Source of the DNA: Spirometra erinaceieuropaei
Lineage: Eukaryota; Platyhelminthes; Cestoda; Diphyllobothriidea; Diphyllobothriidae
Assembly (NCBI GenBank): GCA_902702965.1
Contig: CACRXP010000300.1
Span: forward strand, 443,397-507,396
Length of the DNA stretch: 64,000 nt
Reading direction: 5' to 3'
The position numbers were made by a program, and so were the translations under genes. This document shows positions 10,601-63,344 of this stretch, piece by piece (position 1 is the first letter of the stretch; every line of letters starts with the position of its first letter). The notes below the pieces were generated by a model. It was not told the DNA's origin, searched no databases, and worked only from the letters and a program-made list of their open reading frames with translations.

Positions 10601-13086
10601 TTCTGAGTGTAGGCTGTCGACGTGTGATCTGAGTCGCTTCCCCCTTGCGTGTGTAATCCTGCACGTCATGTATGTGGCGTAAGCAAGCGGACTCTCCATC
10701 TTTGTAAGTCACTGCGCATACATCCAGCGTCGGGCATCCGATCGGCTCGGGCAGTAGACTGGGGTCTTGGGGTAGACAGAGAGAGTTAGGTGGACGGTTT
10801 CGGTGCGTATTATTCACCATGAAGAATCTGACGCTCCTGAATCTACCACGTTTTGCTTAAAGCCCTAGCTTGGAAGGCTGCCAACTATCGAAATAACTCG
10901 AACCTCGCGGTCAGCCCAGTGCGCCTTTCGTTTAAATAGTCGACAGGTGAGAGAGTCAGCCTGTAGTGGCTCCTTCGTAACCTGACCCCAATGATTCTAC
11001 CACTCAGTGCGATCCGAGCGTTGTGTACCGAACTGGCGTTTCAGTGCCAGTCAAATAGGAATTGAGTTAGTCGGACTGTTTTAAGGAGATCATGAGAGAT
11101 TATAACATCGGTCGTCAAAAGTGCGTCTGAACAACATCTTGATGGATATGAAGAATGCACACCATCAGAAATGTTATAGTGGGGAAGGCAAAGTAATTCA
11201 AGTAAATGAATAAAGACTTTTCCCTTGTATTTCTACCAATGTCCAGAAAGACCTGATGCACCACCTGGCAACCAATTATTGGTCTGGGCCCGTGGCAATT
11301 GCCAATTACCTCGGTACGGTACTGTGAATAAGGCAAGTGTGTTCACAGATACGGTGAAATCCAGTGTGCATGAACAGGACTAGTCTCAAAGACTCCATTT
11401 TAGGGGCAGTAAAATAAGGATTTTTCTCATTTATTCTAAAATGCAGTAGTTGGACAGAAGCATTTTCCCAGTTACCTACAGAACCCCTTGCATGTCTGAG
11501 GGTTTATTATGGACTTACTTAAAAAAGTAGACTGAGTCTCGACCGTGGAGTGCTTGTTTATTAACACACTTAATTTTTTTACTTTATCTGTCCTATTACA
11601 AGGCTCACGTCCTCCAGCAGCAACTCTAAAAAGAAGAAGTTGTTCCGTGCCAACTAGAATAACCTCCTACCCTGTCACTACTTGGCCCCCTTATGATAGG
11701 GGGCTACGAACGGGTTAGGCGGGGCGTGGCCACTTCCATTTTTAAGCAGTTTTCAGGATTCTCCCATAAGCAATTTAACGCATCCTGGAGTTTATTTTGC
11801 CGCTTAAATAAAGTATATTGAGCCGAAGCTGTGCAGTACAATACTTGGAAAATTGCCCCCGCAGTCCACACTGCCAGTCGTTATGCCATCATCGGACCCT
11901 ATTGAGAAGCTCCTGAGCTTGAATTAGCAGACAGCTAAATGCCAGAAGTTGTGTCAATTCGGGCCTTGAACATTGTCCGCTCGATGAGATCGTCATCAGC
12001 AGTCTACGAGAATTCCTGAAATGCGCTTCCAGTTGCACCTTGACAGAATGAAAATATTTAAGGAACCTGGCCAATGCCTTTGTCCAATCCCTGCTTATAG
12101 TAACCATCCAGTGGTTGGGCGACCTCCATCGTTGGAGTTTTCTCTGGTTACAGAAGGCCGGACCGTTGGATTGAATTTCCGGGCGACTGCATTAATAAAC
12201 TGAAAGATCTTCCAGTTAGTGGCCAACGGGTTCCACACGCGGAGGACGCAGTGAAGGTCCACCTAGCTAATGTCGTCTGTGACGCATCTGCCCGTTCTTA
12301 GGTGCGGCAAGTGAAAGCACACGATGATTACTATGAGCGAGGTAGGTATTTTTGTTTTAGAGGCAACTGCATTCACTGTAAGTGCTGTCATGTTGCCTTC
12401 CAGTTTCAAACCACATGATACCTCCATTGTACAGCGGCCGTCATCGCGGCGAGAGGTCGTTCAGATTGCCTCACAGAGGCAGATCAGCGTTCGAAGACTC
12501 ACCCATCGCTACGATGGATTCCGTCCCAATCGAATATATGTACAGTTCGTGACCTAACTCATGAACTGTGTCGAAATCTACGAATGGGTGCCAATCACTC
12601 GCAAACCGACACCATTTCATGAATCAAATGTTTATGTTAACTAAGCACAAGTTTAAAAGAATTAAAACATAAAAGAAATATTAGAGGCAGTGTTGCGTTG
12701 TTTAGAAAAGTCGATTTATTTAGAAAAGAGCAATATCCCGAAAAAGGCAGAAATTGATCTAGTTAAGTAAAGTTCGTTTTTAGATGTATAGAATGTATCC
12801 TCATACCAAAAACGTAGTAAATGTAAAAGAAGACATAAAATAACGTCTAAAAACAGTGTTTTAGTGAAGTTTACATTTAAATATCGTATAATAAGTAGTG
12901 TGATTTCCTATATGACGGTTTGTCAAACGCCTACATTTTGAGTATAGATTTCAAAACATTTTTCCAGTGTTTCGTGTTTTCCTTGACTATTTGGAGTTAA
13001 ATGCGATGGGGTTCAACAAGAGAAGCTTGATTTTGCTTGAGTTCGCCGATGGGGACGTGGTAGGATCAAAAGTTTTCATAAGGTGA
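10601..13086. other. Intergenic DNA, nothing recognised
   Basis: AT-rich from about 12600. The open frames around 11115-11336 and 12021-12203 have no recognisable domain and no supporting splice sites. Confidence 0.35.
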
Positions 13087-13704
13087 CATCCCTGCCAGCA
13101 CATTGCCCCTTCATAGGCGGGGCTGGAAGGGGCTGGGTGGGGCCAGAGCCCCGCCTGCCAGCACATGGCTCCTTCATAGGCGGGGCTGGAGGGGGCTGGG
13201 CGGGGCCAGAGCCCCCTCTGGATTAAAGCCTTTTGAAGCGTATTTGCATCGAAAGATATGTTCCAAAAGCACCACTTATTGTACCTTCTTTGGAATTTAA
13301 AGGAGCTAATTTATCAAAATTGGCTTATAAACCATGGAGAAAGCATCCGTTTACGCCCACTGAATGTAGCTGCGGATGAGCACAATATATTGAGGTTTTG
13401 TTTAAGTCCCTCATTGCTTAAACTCTTATTTGTCAACCGGTTTACAATCTGTGTGTGTTATTAATTCGTATATTTGACAATGGGGACGATATTTTAAAGT
13501 GGTGCCAAAAGTGGGCGGGGATGTGGCGTCCCCTGCGCATTTTTTTCGCTGGCGGGGCTAGGCGGGGCTATCGCGTTGCATGCCCCGCCACAGCCCCCTC
13601 CACAGCCCCGCCTAGCCCCCTCATAGCCCCCTCTAGCCCCGCCATTATTGAGGGGGCCAGGCGGGGCTAGGCGGGGCTAGGCGGGGCTGGTGCTGGCAGG
13701 GATG
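13087..13704. mobile_element. GC-rich foldback element with perfect 15-bp terminal inverted repeats
   Basis: CATCCCTGCCAGCAC (13087-13101) is the exact reverse complement of 13690-13704. Just inside the left end are two tandem ~66-bp units (CCTTCATAGGCGGGGCTGGA core). Inside the right end are several GGCGGGGCTA units and their complements. The GC-rich arms surround an AT-rich middle (about 13215-13500). No transposase frame is present, so it is non-autonomous if mobile. No target-site duplication was obvious. Confidence 0.7.
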
Positions 13705-15459
13705 CCATGAGGCCGGTCCGTGCCTAATAAATTTAAAGAGAACTGACAGGCGTGAACGTAAATATACCATTTTGTGAATTTTCGAGCTGGTGACATCAAC
13801 CCGTCGTCAGACGAAATAGACAGAGGAGACATTTTGTGTTTATAGAGAGAACGTTTCTTCGGCTAAATTAATTTATACTTTTCCTTCGTTTTGGATTACG
13901 TTGAGTTTCAATTTCAGTGTGCCTGGGTGTCATGCGGTAGATGTTGCATTTGTGGCGACTGGGAGCCAATAAGTTTTCCACCTCCGTGAACGTCCCCATT
14001 AAAAAAGCTGTCGGTGTTTGCCGGCCGAATTTTCCCGCAAGTGCAGACCGATTGAATGCCTGCAATTTCAACTAGACGAATATGTACACATTATACTTTT
14101 GAAATAACTGAGCAACATGCGACATACAAGCAGTTTTCTTTGTGTGCAGGAACCTGCCGGGGCAACTGAAACGGATATCTAAGATGAATCCTGATCCCGG
14201 ACAACATTCCCGTGCATAAAGTACTTTTAAATAGTTGTCTTTTGTGTTTAACGTTTTGTGACTCCTCAATAGTCACAGTTCTCCGCTACTTCCTATCAGG
14301 TGTCTTATGTCGTACGACACGAGGGACTGCGTGCTGAGTTTTGACTGGCGATTGCTTGTGCAATTAATCGGTCGGTGTTACCCCAAACATGAGGTTTTGG
14401 TGTAAGATATGCTACATTTTGAGGTTACACGGTAGTCCAGGACCTACGGTGACAGATCCAATATAAGAGGGAGTCAAAAGCCAGCAAAGAGGAGGTCCCC
14501 TGCGTATGTTGGTTGGGGGGGGGGGGGCAAAGGGGGACACATTCGCTCATGCCGCGCCATATCCCCCTTTAGCTCCTGTCAAAGCCCCCTCAGTCCCCGC
14601 AGGGTCAGAAGGCATTAGGCGATGCAGTCTTCTTTGCATAATCACTTTGAACCTAGCCAAATGCGGTCACAAAATAGCCGTATTTTCAGCACAAACACTG
14701 AGTCATAAATCTTGCTATAAAACAAGAATCGAATAAATAATTTTTAAGCAGGTCAAGTGGGTTTACTTCACATGTTTTAGGACGAAATCGAACACGCCAA
14801 CTTATTTCCACGCTTATTGAGTTCCTGGTAATTTTATTTGCTTAGAATTTGATGCCTTCCCAAGCATACTGACTAAAAGACATACAAATGGACACTTTCA
14901 AACAACGCCAACCATTTTGGCAAAGTCGTAATTGTGGGATCAGTCTGAATATTTGCAAGTGTCTGGTCAGTTGTTATAGGGAAGGCGACCGCATGTTCTC
15001 AGGGTAAGGTCTGATCCTGACGAAAATTACGATGCAATATATCTACGAAAGTAGCTGGAGAGATGATTGGCTGGTTAACCGACAACACCACCGCTACAAC
15101 CGATGCCCCAGTATGCCCCATTACCTCGAATGATTTGAAGGCCAAAAACAGATGGAAACCTTCCAACTTCGTATTTAGCTCGATATAGGCAGATTCAACC
15201 TGCGCAATCGGTTTACCTCAGTAAGCAGGCTTTATTAAATCGTTAATGAAGACTGTCTTTAAACAGTCAAACTTCAACATTTCAACCAGACTGCTGCCTA
15301 AAGGTGCAGAAGGGATTGGCGCCCCTCCGGCAAGATCGACACAGTGACAGTAGGTTTAGTCTCTACATTCGTTTTCGCAACCACATCAGTAAGAAGAATA
15401 GAAGAGGCCACAGTCATCCTGCTCCAAACACCGGAAAGCAACTATAAAGACTCGTGCAC
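13705..15459. other. Intergenic DNA with a G13 run and a GC-rich patch
   Basis: A run of 13 G lies at 14515-14527, followed by CCCC-rich sequence to about 14605 that resembles the arms of the 13087-13704 foldback. The minus-strand open frames at 13868-14276 have no recognisable domain. Confidence 0.4.
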
Positions 15460-15900
15460 TTCAAACATTCCTAGGGTCTATCAGATTTTGGCAGGACAAA
15501 CGGCTTGGGCGGCTAAAAAGCAACATAAAGAATGAATTTAACAGGAAGTATAAGTCGTGGAGGAAATTCTGCGTCAATGGGCATGCTAATTACTTCAACA
15601 CCTACAAGACACAGAGGAACGAACTGAGAAGCATGTTTATAAAAACGCGACGGGAATTCGAGAAGAATTAGATACGAAAACCAACACAGAACTCAAAATA
15701 ACTCTTCAAGCACCTCAGAAAAAGAACAAGGAACAGACACCAAAGCACCTTATCAGGAACTTCGATGACGTTGAGATTTCTGATAGCAGGAATAAAGCTG
15801 CATATTTTTCACAGTTTTCCCAATCAGTCTACACAAACCAGGCAAGGCCCCTTCCTCAAATATTCAGGCAAATATTCCTTCTAACTCCGCGACTTGTTCA
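15460..15900 (+). mobile_element. Decayed LINE fragment (linker between endonuclease and RT)
   Basis: Translates in pieces to sequence like the LINE at 19346-22300: a Trp/Lys-rich stretch with YKSWRKFCVNGHANYFNTYK around 15550-15605 parallels 20270-20330. The DNA that follows (CTCAAAATAACTCTTCAAGC, CAGTCTACACAAACCAGGC) parallels 20417-20570. Frameshifts and stops show it is dead. Confidence 0.7.
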
Positions 15901-18180
15901 GGCGGTGAAATAATGGAGCGCTCATACAACAGTACGACTTGGCCTATTCGACCTCACGACCTCGATAGAGTTGTCTCAATGAGGAAACATTTCTTGGCGC
16001 GCAGACCTAGGATGGAGATGGCGTAACCGCGTACTGGTGAAGATGGCCGGTGTCCCTTTGTCTCACTTCCGCCGACCCCTTTTCCCGCAACGTACCGTGA
16101 CGCTCGTATCGTTCTACCTCTCGCTACGTCAGAACCTCCCTCGGCACTTCGCTGCAGTTGCCCACAGATGCCCACCGGTTAATTAGATGACGTGTCGATA
16201 TCGCCTCTCCACCCAGACAGGTTACTCTACAGTTGTAACTCGTTCTACTTGTACGATCAACTACTCTTGTACGGCTTTCCAATTCCCATTTCTGTCCATT
16301 ATACCTTCTCACCCACTGGACGTTCCTTCTTCCTTTATGTGCGGCTGAGTATCGTGATTTACTAACGACCCTATTCAGATCAACTTTAGCCAGGATCTCT
16401 TTCCAGTGTTTCGTCACATGGCTGTGTGTTACCCTTGGTAACCTCGGCCACTACGGGTAGACATGCAGCTCATGAAAGCTGTTCAGCGATTTCATAAGGA
16501 CCAGATCCAGGCAGTTTGAATGTTGCCGTTCGCGCACCCTCATCGGAAACGAGACGAGCTGAGTGAAAATTAACCTGAGCGTCATGTCTAACCAAGGTCA
16601 GTCGAAAGTATGGCCTGGACCGGATGCGTAAGCTGAACTCCAGTCTATAAGAGGTACTGTATGAACTGACAGTTATCAAAAAGCAGTGCACCACGTTTCT
16701 TGCTTACTCTTTTAAGGTTCTCCGCCGAGACAGTGTTTGGGTAGTTTAATTTATGTCCAAACTTCTGGTGGCAGAGAAATGTAACTCTCATGTCCATTTG
16801 AAATTAGTTTTCTCTCGATTTATAGTGGTCGTTGAGAACATGATTTATCTCTGTCAGTTCAAGGGAAACACTGCATAAATCTGTGCAGTCCCTAACAACA
16901 TAAATCCTTAATTTAACTTTGGAGAAAGGAAAAATCTAGGGCTTTCAAGCAGTTGGCTAACTTCACCGCCTATCTATTTACTACATCTAATCGGTTGTGG
17001 TCACCATGCTTCCAATGAATTAGGTTTGTACGCAGTAATCTGAGATTCGTCGACCAAGCGCCACAAAATGAGCTCGAAAACTCACATGTTGATCTGTCTT
17101 TATAATTGCATCTTACGCTCAGGATGAACCTACTATGCTAATCCATACGTCCTGAAGAAGGACTCTTTTTCTTGCGAATATGTCACTCGAAATGAAGAAT
17201 TAACTGAGGTCTTCCTGCGCTATCGAATCAGTAGGTTTATCGCTGTTTTGCCTTCTGGTTAAGTTTTCATCTAAAAATCACCAATCTGTACATAGTGTAT
17301 TAATACCTAGTTAAAAACAGTGAAAGTCTTTTGCAACTAAGTTAATAACGGTCCATTGTGCGGTTTTTGGCCAGATAAATATTAAGAAGTTTACATAAAA
17401 TGAAAGGACTCTGGGCAACTGAAATGAAGTGGGACAGCAGCTTTGCTGATCAACAGTTATCTTTACACGGGACTTTTCCACAGGCAAGTCAAAAATACCC
17501 TCTCACTAGTATTGGTTAAGCGCTATAGCTGTTGCAGTCCACCCTTAATTTTAACAACTCATCCTCATGAAACTATCAGGTGTCTGCTAGAGCATAAAAA
17601 CGTTAAGGGCGGGCACAGGACCGAACTTATAGCTTACAAGATTATTCCAGATAAGCAAATAATTCTGTCGGTTACAGTTCTCAAGAGATACATAATGACT
17701 GAATTTCTCTATAAGCAGTCTGATCATAAACAGAGTTAAAAGTCAGAACATTCAGAGACCCGACGTCGCCCCAGAGTTTCTAATTTCAGGTATTGCTGAC
17801 TCAGTGTCTCCAGCGACCTACGTACCAGCATGACACATAAAGAATCACAGAACACGACTGTCGTTCTCATTTACTAAGCCAGCATAGCTACACTGTAACT
17901 GTTATTAGCAGGTATGTTCTAACTGGTTCACTGCTGTTTGGGTTTTGCCAAACAGTCAGGTAAATCAGTAAAGGTGATCGTTCGTCTCGAAGCATACCGC
18001 ACAAAAAAACCAGAGAAACCGAATTCTGACCTCGGTTCAGAGAACGCTTCTCATAGATCAATGCTAGAACGATTGGATAGTTTACGCATGCATTGATCTT
18101 CCGGCAAGAATTTACCTCCGCAACTAACGCTGTCGTTGATAGAAGCAAACAGGCGAGTTCCAGGTAGCAGTTCAGAAGAC
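15901..18180. other. Intergenic DNA, nothing recognised
   Basis: Several open frames of 60-100 codons on the minus strand (15954-16694) show no domain I can name and may belong to a degenerate mobile element. The rest is AT-rich without signal. Confidence 0.35.
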
Positions 18181-19060
18181 GAAGATGCGATCATTGGAAC
18201 AAGAAATTTATTGATCTGACGTTTCGGATTTTCACTCGAATCCATCATCAGAGACATTCGCAGATTAAGGTGAAGGTGGCACAGGGAGTGCAGTATTCAT
18301 AGCACGTGGCCGCCGTGGGACCGTATGCGCACTGCAATTAACAGTTCTCGCAACCACCGCTGGGGTCGTAATTGATGCGGTGGTGGCTTGTAAGTCCGAA
18401 TCCGAGTCGTTAATTGCCGTAATTTCGTCATCCGTGCCGGATGCTGGTGTGACGATTGCTCGGCAAATTGGCTTACTGTCACTGTGATAATTGCTCGCCC
18501 GCGCCCTCATCACGTGACTGATTCCGATGCCCAAGGAAAATCTCAGCACGGAATATGGTACCGGGAGGTCATTGTGCTTGTTGATGGATTGCAGGCCTGA
18601 GAACCATGACTCGAGCAATTCGCGGCTCACGCGGTTGTCACCCCTTGCGAGGATTGCGGCCTCTTGAAATTTGAAAATATGGCCGGGTCTCGTCAAGTGT
18701 GCCGCCACCTGAGAGTTAGCGTCTCCCCGCCTCACTGCTGCTGCGTGCTCAACTATTCGCGTACGGAGTAATCTCCCAGTTTTTTCGACGTAGTTGCTTT
18801 GTCCGCAACTACACCAGATCCGGTAAACGACTTCAGACGTTTCCTGCCGTGGCAGCGGTTCTTTTGGCCTCATGACTTGGCGCCTAATGGTTGCTTCCGG
18901 CCTGTGTGCAACCCCAACTCCAAGTGGAGTGAGAAGACGACTGACGGCTTCCGAGACGTTCTTCACGTACGGAAGAGCTCTTCCAGCGAGACGGCTGAAA
19001 CGCCGGGAACTCGTCTTGGAGTTAAAATCGAGACTGGAGGGGTGCGAATACAATCCGGCT
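18181..19060 (-). mobile_element. Penelope-like element, 3' half with endonuclease and terminus
   Basis: Reading on the minus strand, the GIY-YIG-containing frame (19053 to 18265) is followed by the conserved PLE terminus. The terminus has a hammerhead-like core: CTGATGA at 18251-18245 and GAAAC at 18225-18221, with a 5-bp stem between. The reverse transcriptase part is missing; a + strand LINE begins on the other side, so the PLE is 5'-truncated. Confidence 0.8.
18265..19053 (-). CDS. PLE C-terminal GIY-YIG endonuclease fragment
   Basis: A 262-codon open frame. Residues ~75-110 read EVVYRIWCSCGQSNYVEKTG and then RLLRTRIVEH, the typical cysteine-bearing PLE GIY-YIG entry (family form VVY.I.C..C...Y.G.TGR). 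The YIG glycine position here reads YVE rather than YVG/YIG, a likely inactivating change. AAHLTRPGH and SRELLESWFS are the later conserved blocks. The frame lacks the RT domain and continues with a Ser/Thr/Pro-rich tail ending VPPSP. In living PLEs this enzyme nicks the insertion target. Confidence 0.85.
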   Translation of the reverse strand: MYSHPSSLDFNSKTSSRRFSRLAGRALPYVKNVSEAVSRLLTPLGVGVAHRPEATIRRQVMRPKEPLPRQETSEVVYRIWCSCGQSNYVEKTGRLLRTRIVEHAAAVRRGDANSQVAAHLTRPGHIFKFQEAAILARGDNRVSRELLESWFSGLQSINKHNDLPVPYSVLRFSLGIGISHVMRARASNYHSDSKPICRAIVTPASGTDDEITAINDSDSDLQATTASITTPAVVARTVNCSAHTVPRRPRAMNTALPVPPSP

Positions 19061-19540
19061 ATCTTCGAGAGGAAAGTGGTTCGGAAAAATATGTTGTTTC
19101 AGTGGAACCAGCCAGTTATACTAAGAACGACGGCACCTACTCAGTCAACACAGACATCTTCGTGGAACCAGCCGCTTGAGGCGACAACACAGGTCAGCCC
19201 TTAACGTCCAGTGTTCTGACTGAGGCAACAAACATAAATGGGACCCATCAAGCAACGGAAGGACCCAGAGAAAGTGGCGTCCGAGATAACAAAGTAATGC
19301 TCAAAAAAGTCGCAAATGCAACCAGAAATTCGGCTGCTGCAAAATTGAGGTGCTTGTACACAAATGCCCAAGGCCTCGTATCAAAACTAGACGAGCTAAA
19401 ACTTTGCCTTTTCGAACTTTCTCCAGATGTTTTAGCAGTAACCGAGACCTGACTGTCTGGTAATATTAGCGATAGCGATATGACCTTGTCTGGATATCAA
19501 GTTCATCGGAGGGACAGGAAACATCGTCAGGGGTGGTGGT

Positions 19541-19882
19541 GTGGTCATGTATGTGAATGAAGGCCTGACAGTGTCGGAAAACACCAACAAGTTTGCATGC
19601 AGCAGGGAAACTATTTGGTTGAGCATCGAGGCTACTGGCTTCCCTAGTCTCGATCTCCTCACTGCCTACCGACCACCTAGGACAGACCAAATCGCCGACA
19701 CCCAACTATTCGATCAGTTGGATAAATTTTCCAGTCGATCCAACACCATGATCATGGGCGACTTTAACGCACCAGAAGTTAACTGGGACACCTCCAAGTG
19801 TCAGATCCAAAATCGACACTTGATAACCATCTGCCGAACAAAACATTATAGGCGTCCCTCACACAGCATGGAATGTTTCTAA
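19541..19882 (+). pseudogene. LINE endonuclease domain (broken)
   Basis: The frame includes YRPPRTDQIADTQLFDQL and IMGDFNAPEVNW, the conserved YRPP and GDFN motifs of the exonuclease-endonuclease-phosphatase fold used by non-LTR elements. The N-terminal TNAQGL...AVTET part lies upstream in another frame (19352-19449), separated by a stop and a frameshift near 19525. Confidence 0.85.
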
Positions 19883-20814
19883 CGAGAACACTTTAAGGAC
19901 AAAGTGCAAAATGCCTGGATCTGGTTATAGCGAAAGTGCCGCACAGCATAGACGAGATCGTTCCCATGCCGCCCCTTGTCCGAAGTGGCCATGTAGTGCT
20001 CCTGTGGGATTATTTGTTATTCTCCATTTCACATACTCCGGACCAAAAAAGACGCAATGTTTGGCGGAGCGACATCAATGAAATGAGGGCAGACTTATCC
20101 GGTCTCGACTGGGGCTCATTGTTTACGGGCAATGCCAACTATGAATGGGAGCAGTTCAAGAATGTCCTTCTGCAGCTCATCAACAAACACAGCCCACTGA
20201 CCAGTTTAAGACTAGGTAAACACCCTAGGTGGCTAAATATTAACTTTAAGAAAGAAATCAACTGGAAGCAGAAATTATGGAGAAAATACTGCGTTACTAG
20301 GCAAATTGATTATTTCAACACCTACAAGACGCAGAACAAACAAACTGAGAAACATGATTATTTAGATGCGTCGGACATGGGAAAATCATTCGCTACAACA
20401 ACCAACTCAGAACCCGAAATAACTCTACAGCTACCTCCGACGAAGTACAAGGAACAGACGTAAAATCCCCCCAGTAAGAACTACTGATGGCGTTGAGGTT
20501 GCTGGTTGTAGAGATACACTTTCGTATTTTTTATAGTTTTTCCATTCAGTTTACAAAAACAGGTCAAGGTCCCTTCTTCAGTTCACAGAAGAACTGCCGA
20601 CCACAAGCGTCAGTTATATACTCTTCTCGAAGTCATTGTCCGACGAGAATTAGAGGCACTGAACGAATCGAATTCGCCAGGACCTGACGAGATTCCAACC
20701 AAGCTTCGCATGGAACTTCCCTGAGAGCTTTCTGTGCCTTTGTCGGTGGACTTTCAAACGTCATTTGACACTGGAACACTTCCTATCGGTTGCAAACTGG
20801 CGCATATCACGCCG

Positions 20815-21711
20815 CTATGCAAAGGAGGTAGCAGGGCATCGAAGATAAATTACAGGCCCATAAGCTTGACATGTATTCTCTGCAAAGTTATGAAAAGGAT
20901 CATAAGGAACTGATGCAATTCCTGGAAGTTCATGGCCTGCTATCGAAATACCAACATGGGTTCCGTAAAGGGAGATCCTGCACGACAAACTAGCCGCAAT
21001 CCCCCCAGAGCTGGACCCGAGCTCTCGACGACAGGCACGCGGCCCACATAGCCTTCATCGACTTCCAGAAGGCGTTCGACACTGTGCCACACCAGAGGCT
21101 GTAACATCAACTAAAAAGTAGGGATCGGTGGCAGCTTCCTTAAATGGATCGGAATCTTCCTTGTGGGTTGACTGCAGGTTGTGTGCATCGCTCAAGGAAA
21201 ATGAGATCCTAAAGTGGTCGAGAGTGGTGTCCACCAGGGTTCAGTATTGTTACCCATTTTGTTACTTATATATGTGGACGAAGCCGTAAGAGCTTCAGAA
21301 TACGAAGCACCAATGTTTACCGACGATATGAAGATATGGAGTGTAATGCGAGGCCCTGCCGACGAAGACAGACTGCAGATGAACCTGAATTGGTTTGAAG
21401 ATCGGTCAGACCGTCTGCTTTTCGGGTTGAACATTGGAAATTGTAGCACACTTCGCCTCGGCAAATCAGCCAGATCTGCCAGCACAAGAGACTATTTCCT
21501 AGACGGTGCAGCCCTACAAGAGGCCGCAAAAGGACCTTGGTGTGCGGACGACGTGCTCCCTAATACCATCCGCTCATTGTTCGAGATTGGCAAAAGTGCA
21601 ATGTCCGTACTGTACGCATCCAAGTGTGCGTTTATGGACTTCGACGAAGACGCTTTCTCTAAGACTTTTGGAAGATTCGTCCGGCCGCACTTAGAGTGCA
21701 TACAAGCCTAG
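20815..21711 (+). pseudogene. LINE reverse transcriptase domain (broken)
   Basis: Motifs are spread over frames: INYRPISLTCILCKVMKRII (about 20851-20910), AFIDFQKAFDTVPHQRL (about 21052-21102), GVHQGSVLLPILLLIYVDEA (about 21229-21288) and FTDDMKIW (about 21316). The catalytic box is FTDD rather than the usual FADD, and the template box has H for the usual P of GVPQGS. Inactive. Confidence 0.85.
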
Positions 21712-21992
21712 AGACCGTAGGTGGTAAACCATCAAAACCACCTCGAAAGAATTCAAAGGAGAGCCACGATAACGGTTACGGGTGAAGCTCATTTCCCTAT
21801 GCAAACAGCCTAGTTAATCTGAAGCTCTTTCTTTTGAGTTGCACGCAACTTCGCAGGGATCTCTTGCAAGCATTGCGCATTGTAATGGGGTTAGATTGCA
21901 GCATGGTCTTCGAGGACTTTTTTGAACTTGCTACCACGACCAAACTCCGAGGTCACCCGTTTAAACTGCGCACTAAGTAGGCAGGGCTAAAT

Positions 21993-22283
21993 GTGCGTAA
22001 GTTCTCCTTCTCTGTTCGAGTGGCAAAACCATGGAATGCCCTCCTTGCAGACGTCATGATGTCACCATCGATCCAAAGTTTTAAAAAGAACCTTAACAGA
22101 TTTATTTTCCGAAATTACCAAGAGCGCTGGGAGGTCAAGCTCATCACCTGTGACCTACTCGCATTTTGCCCTACCATTATGGGCTCGTTTGAACATTTTC
22201 AGCCCAGAGCATTTTTCTGTATACCACACAATTTTACGTTGCAAATAGGGTATTCAAAGGCTTATACCTATTTCCCTCAATAA
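21993..22283 (+). pseudogene. LINE C-terminal tail
   Basis: RKFSFSVRVAKPWNALLADV followed by a predicted basic helix matches the tail found after the RT in the LINE at 58795-61625 (FSFSQRVVRPWNSLPSE) and in the minus-strand fragment at 43421-43955 (NRVLSAWNALPTDV). Confidence 0.75.
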
Positions 22284-22300
22284 ACTAAACTGAACTGAAC

Positions 22301-22734
22301 AGAAATTATTTCTATTCCTGAGGCATTAGATCCCAAAAGACAAAAGTTCCACATACATTCTATTGAGAAAAGTTCTCCTCCGGACGCCATTTTTATTTTT
22401 TTAAGTCCTCATCACTAACATAATAGGGGTAGTTCTTCTGCACGTTTACCTGTGTCACCTTATTGTGCCGACAAGCCCCTTGTTTTTCTGCATCAACTGG
22501 TCGGCGAACGCGTTGTTTACCCGCTAGAGCATCTTTAAAAATAATTTTGGTGTAGTCTGTCCGTTGAATTTAAATACAACGATTGTTGCATGCACAGCGG
22601 CCTTTAAATACTTCGTGTTGGACGTCCTTTAACGTAAATAAAGAGCCGTTTTAAATGTTTTCTATTGATCCTTGGTCAGTTTTGACGTAAAAGCATTGGA
22701 TAAGTACTCTTAACATTCCCATTTTTTTTCATAG
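22301..22734 (+). other. Sequence upstream of the first recognised DLEC1 exon
   Basis: Must be intron if the gene starts further upstream, because exon 22735 begins with a clear acceptor and not a start codon. No upstream exon recognised. Confidence 0.4.
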
Positions 22735-62537
<39,803 letters not shown>

Positions 62538-63344
62538 GTACCGTTGTTGTAGATTAGGCGGAGTAATCGGCTGTGGTCTTATATAAAGCAAGAATAAACT
62601 ATTTATGTTAACACGCTTGAAAGTGAATCTAACGTTAGATTTCATTAGGTAGGACGCATTTTTGGAAAAGCATATTCACTCACGAAGTGTTTTCCAACTT
62701 CAATTAATGATCTGACAAACTCTGTTTCGAGCTCTTTCATTACTGTAGTCATAAAGCCACGTAAAGTACATTCCTGCATTCTTGCTCATCGCTTTTTTAT
62801 CATTCGAGCGGTAGGGTTCATGTCGGTCGTAAGAGTCTCCAAAGGTCTGGTGAGAGAAAAGTAGACTTAAGTATCGCATTAAACATTTCCCACCCTAATT
62901 TCTCGATATCGTCCCGCTAATCTTCAAACGATAGTATGTTGAAATAATTTGCCATGTTTCCTTCTCAAATAAATGGATTAAATTCACCTTGGTCATATCG
63001 CAATGGAAGCTCCTAATAGTTTTCGCACAGGCGTGGGAGATCAAAGAGCGCCAAGGTATTCTTGTTTGAAAAAGAACAAGATCGAATGAAGAGACATAAG
63101 TACCACCAAACAACGCACTCCATTTATGTCGACTTTTGCCTTAGTTCATAATCTGCCGTCGATATGCGAATCATGCTGATCGCGTAGCACATTTTACCAT
63201 GTAAAACCATCCGGTTTTCCATCTGTGACAAAAACAAGTTTAAAGAAGGGCGGCAATCATTGGCCGACGATCTACAAAGTGTAACTACCTGAATCACGAT
63301 AAATGCTGCAAACACCGATTACACCAAGGTCAAGACTGTTTTTT
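62538..63344 (+). other. Presumed DLEC1 intron, nothing recognised
   Basis: No further DLEC1 exon recognised before the PLE at the right edge. Confidence 0.4.

Larger units (their letters stand above)
19346..22300 (+). mobile_element. CR1/jockey-type LINE, nearly full length but inactivated
   Basis: Ordered remains of an apurinic-type endonuclease (from about 19346), linker (about 20200-20460), reverse transcriptase (about 20815-21711) and C-terminal domain (to about 22110). The element then ends with TTCCCTCAATAAACTAAACTGAACTGAAC (two parts, 22272-22300). Several frameshifts and stops interrupt it, including a TGA after AVTET at 19449. The same 3' end occurs in reverse at 43421. Confidence 0.85.

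Noticed and set aside
15954..16694. Minus-strand open frames of 73-97 codons
   Set aside because: No domain or splice pattern; possibly a dead mobile element but unsupported.
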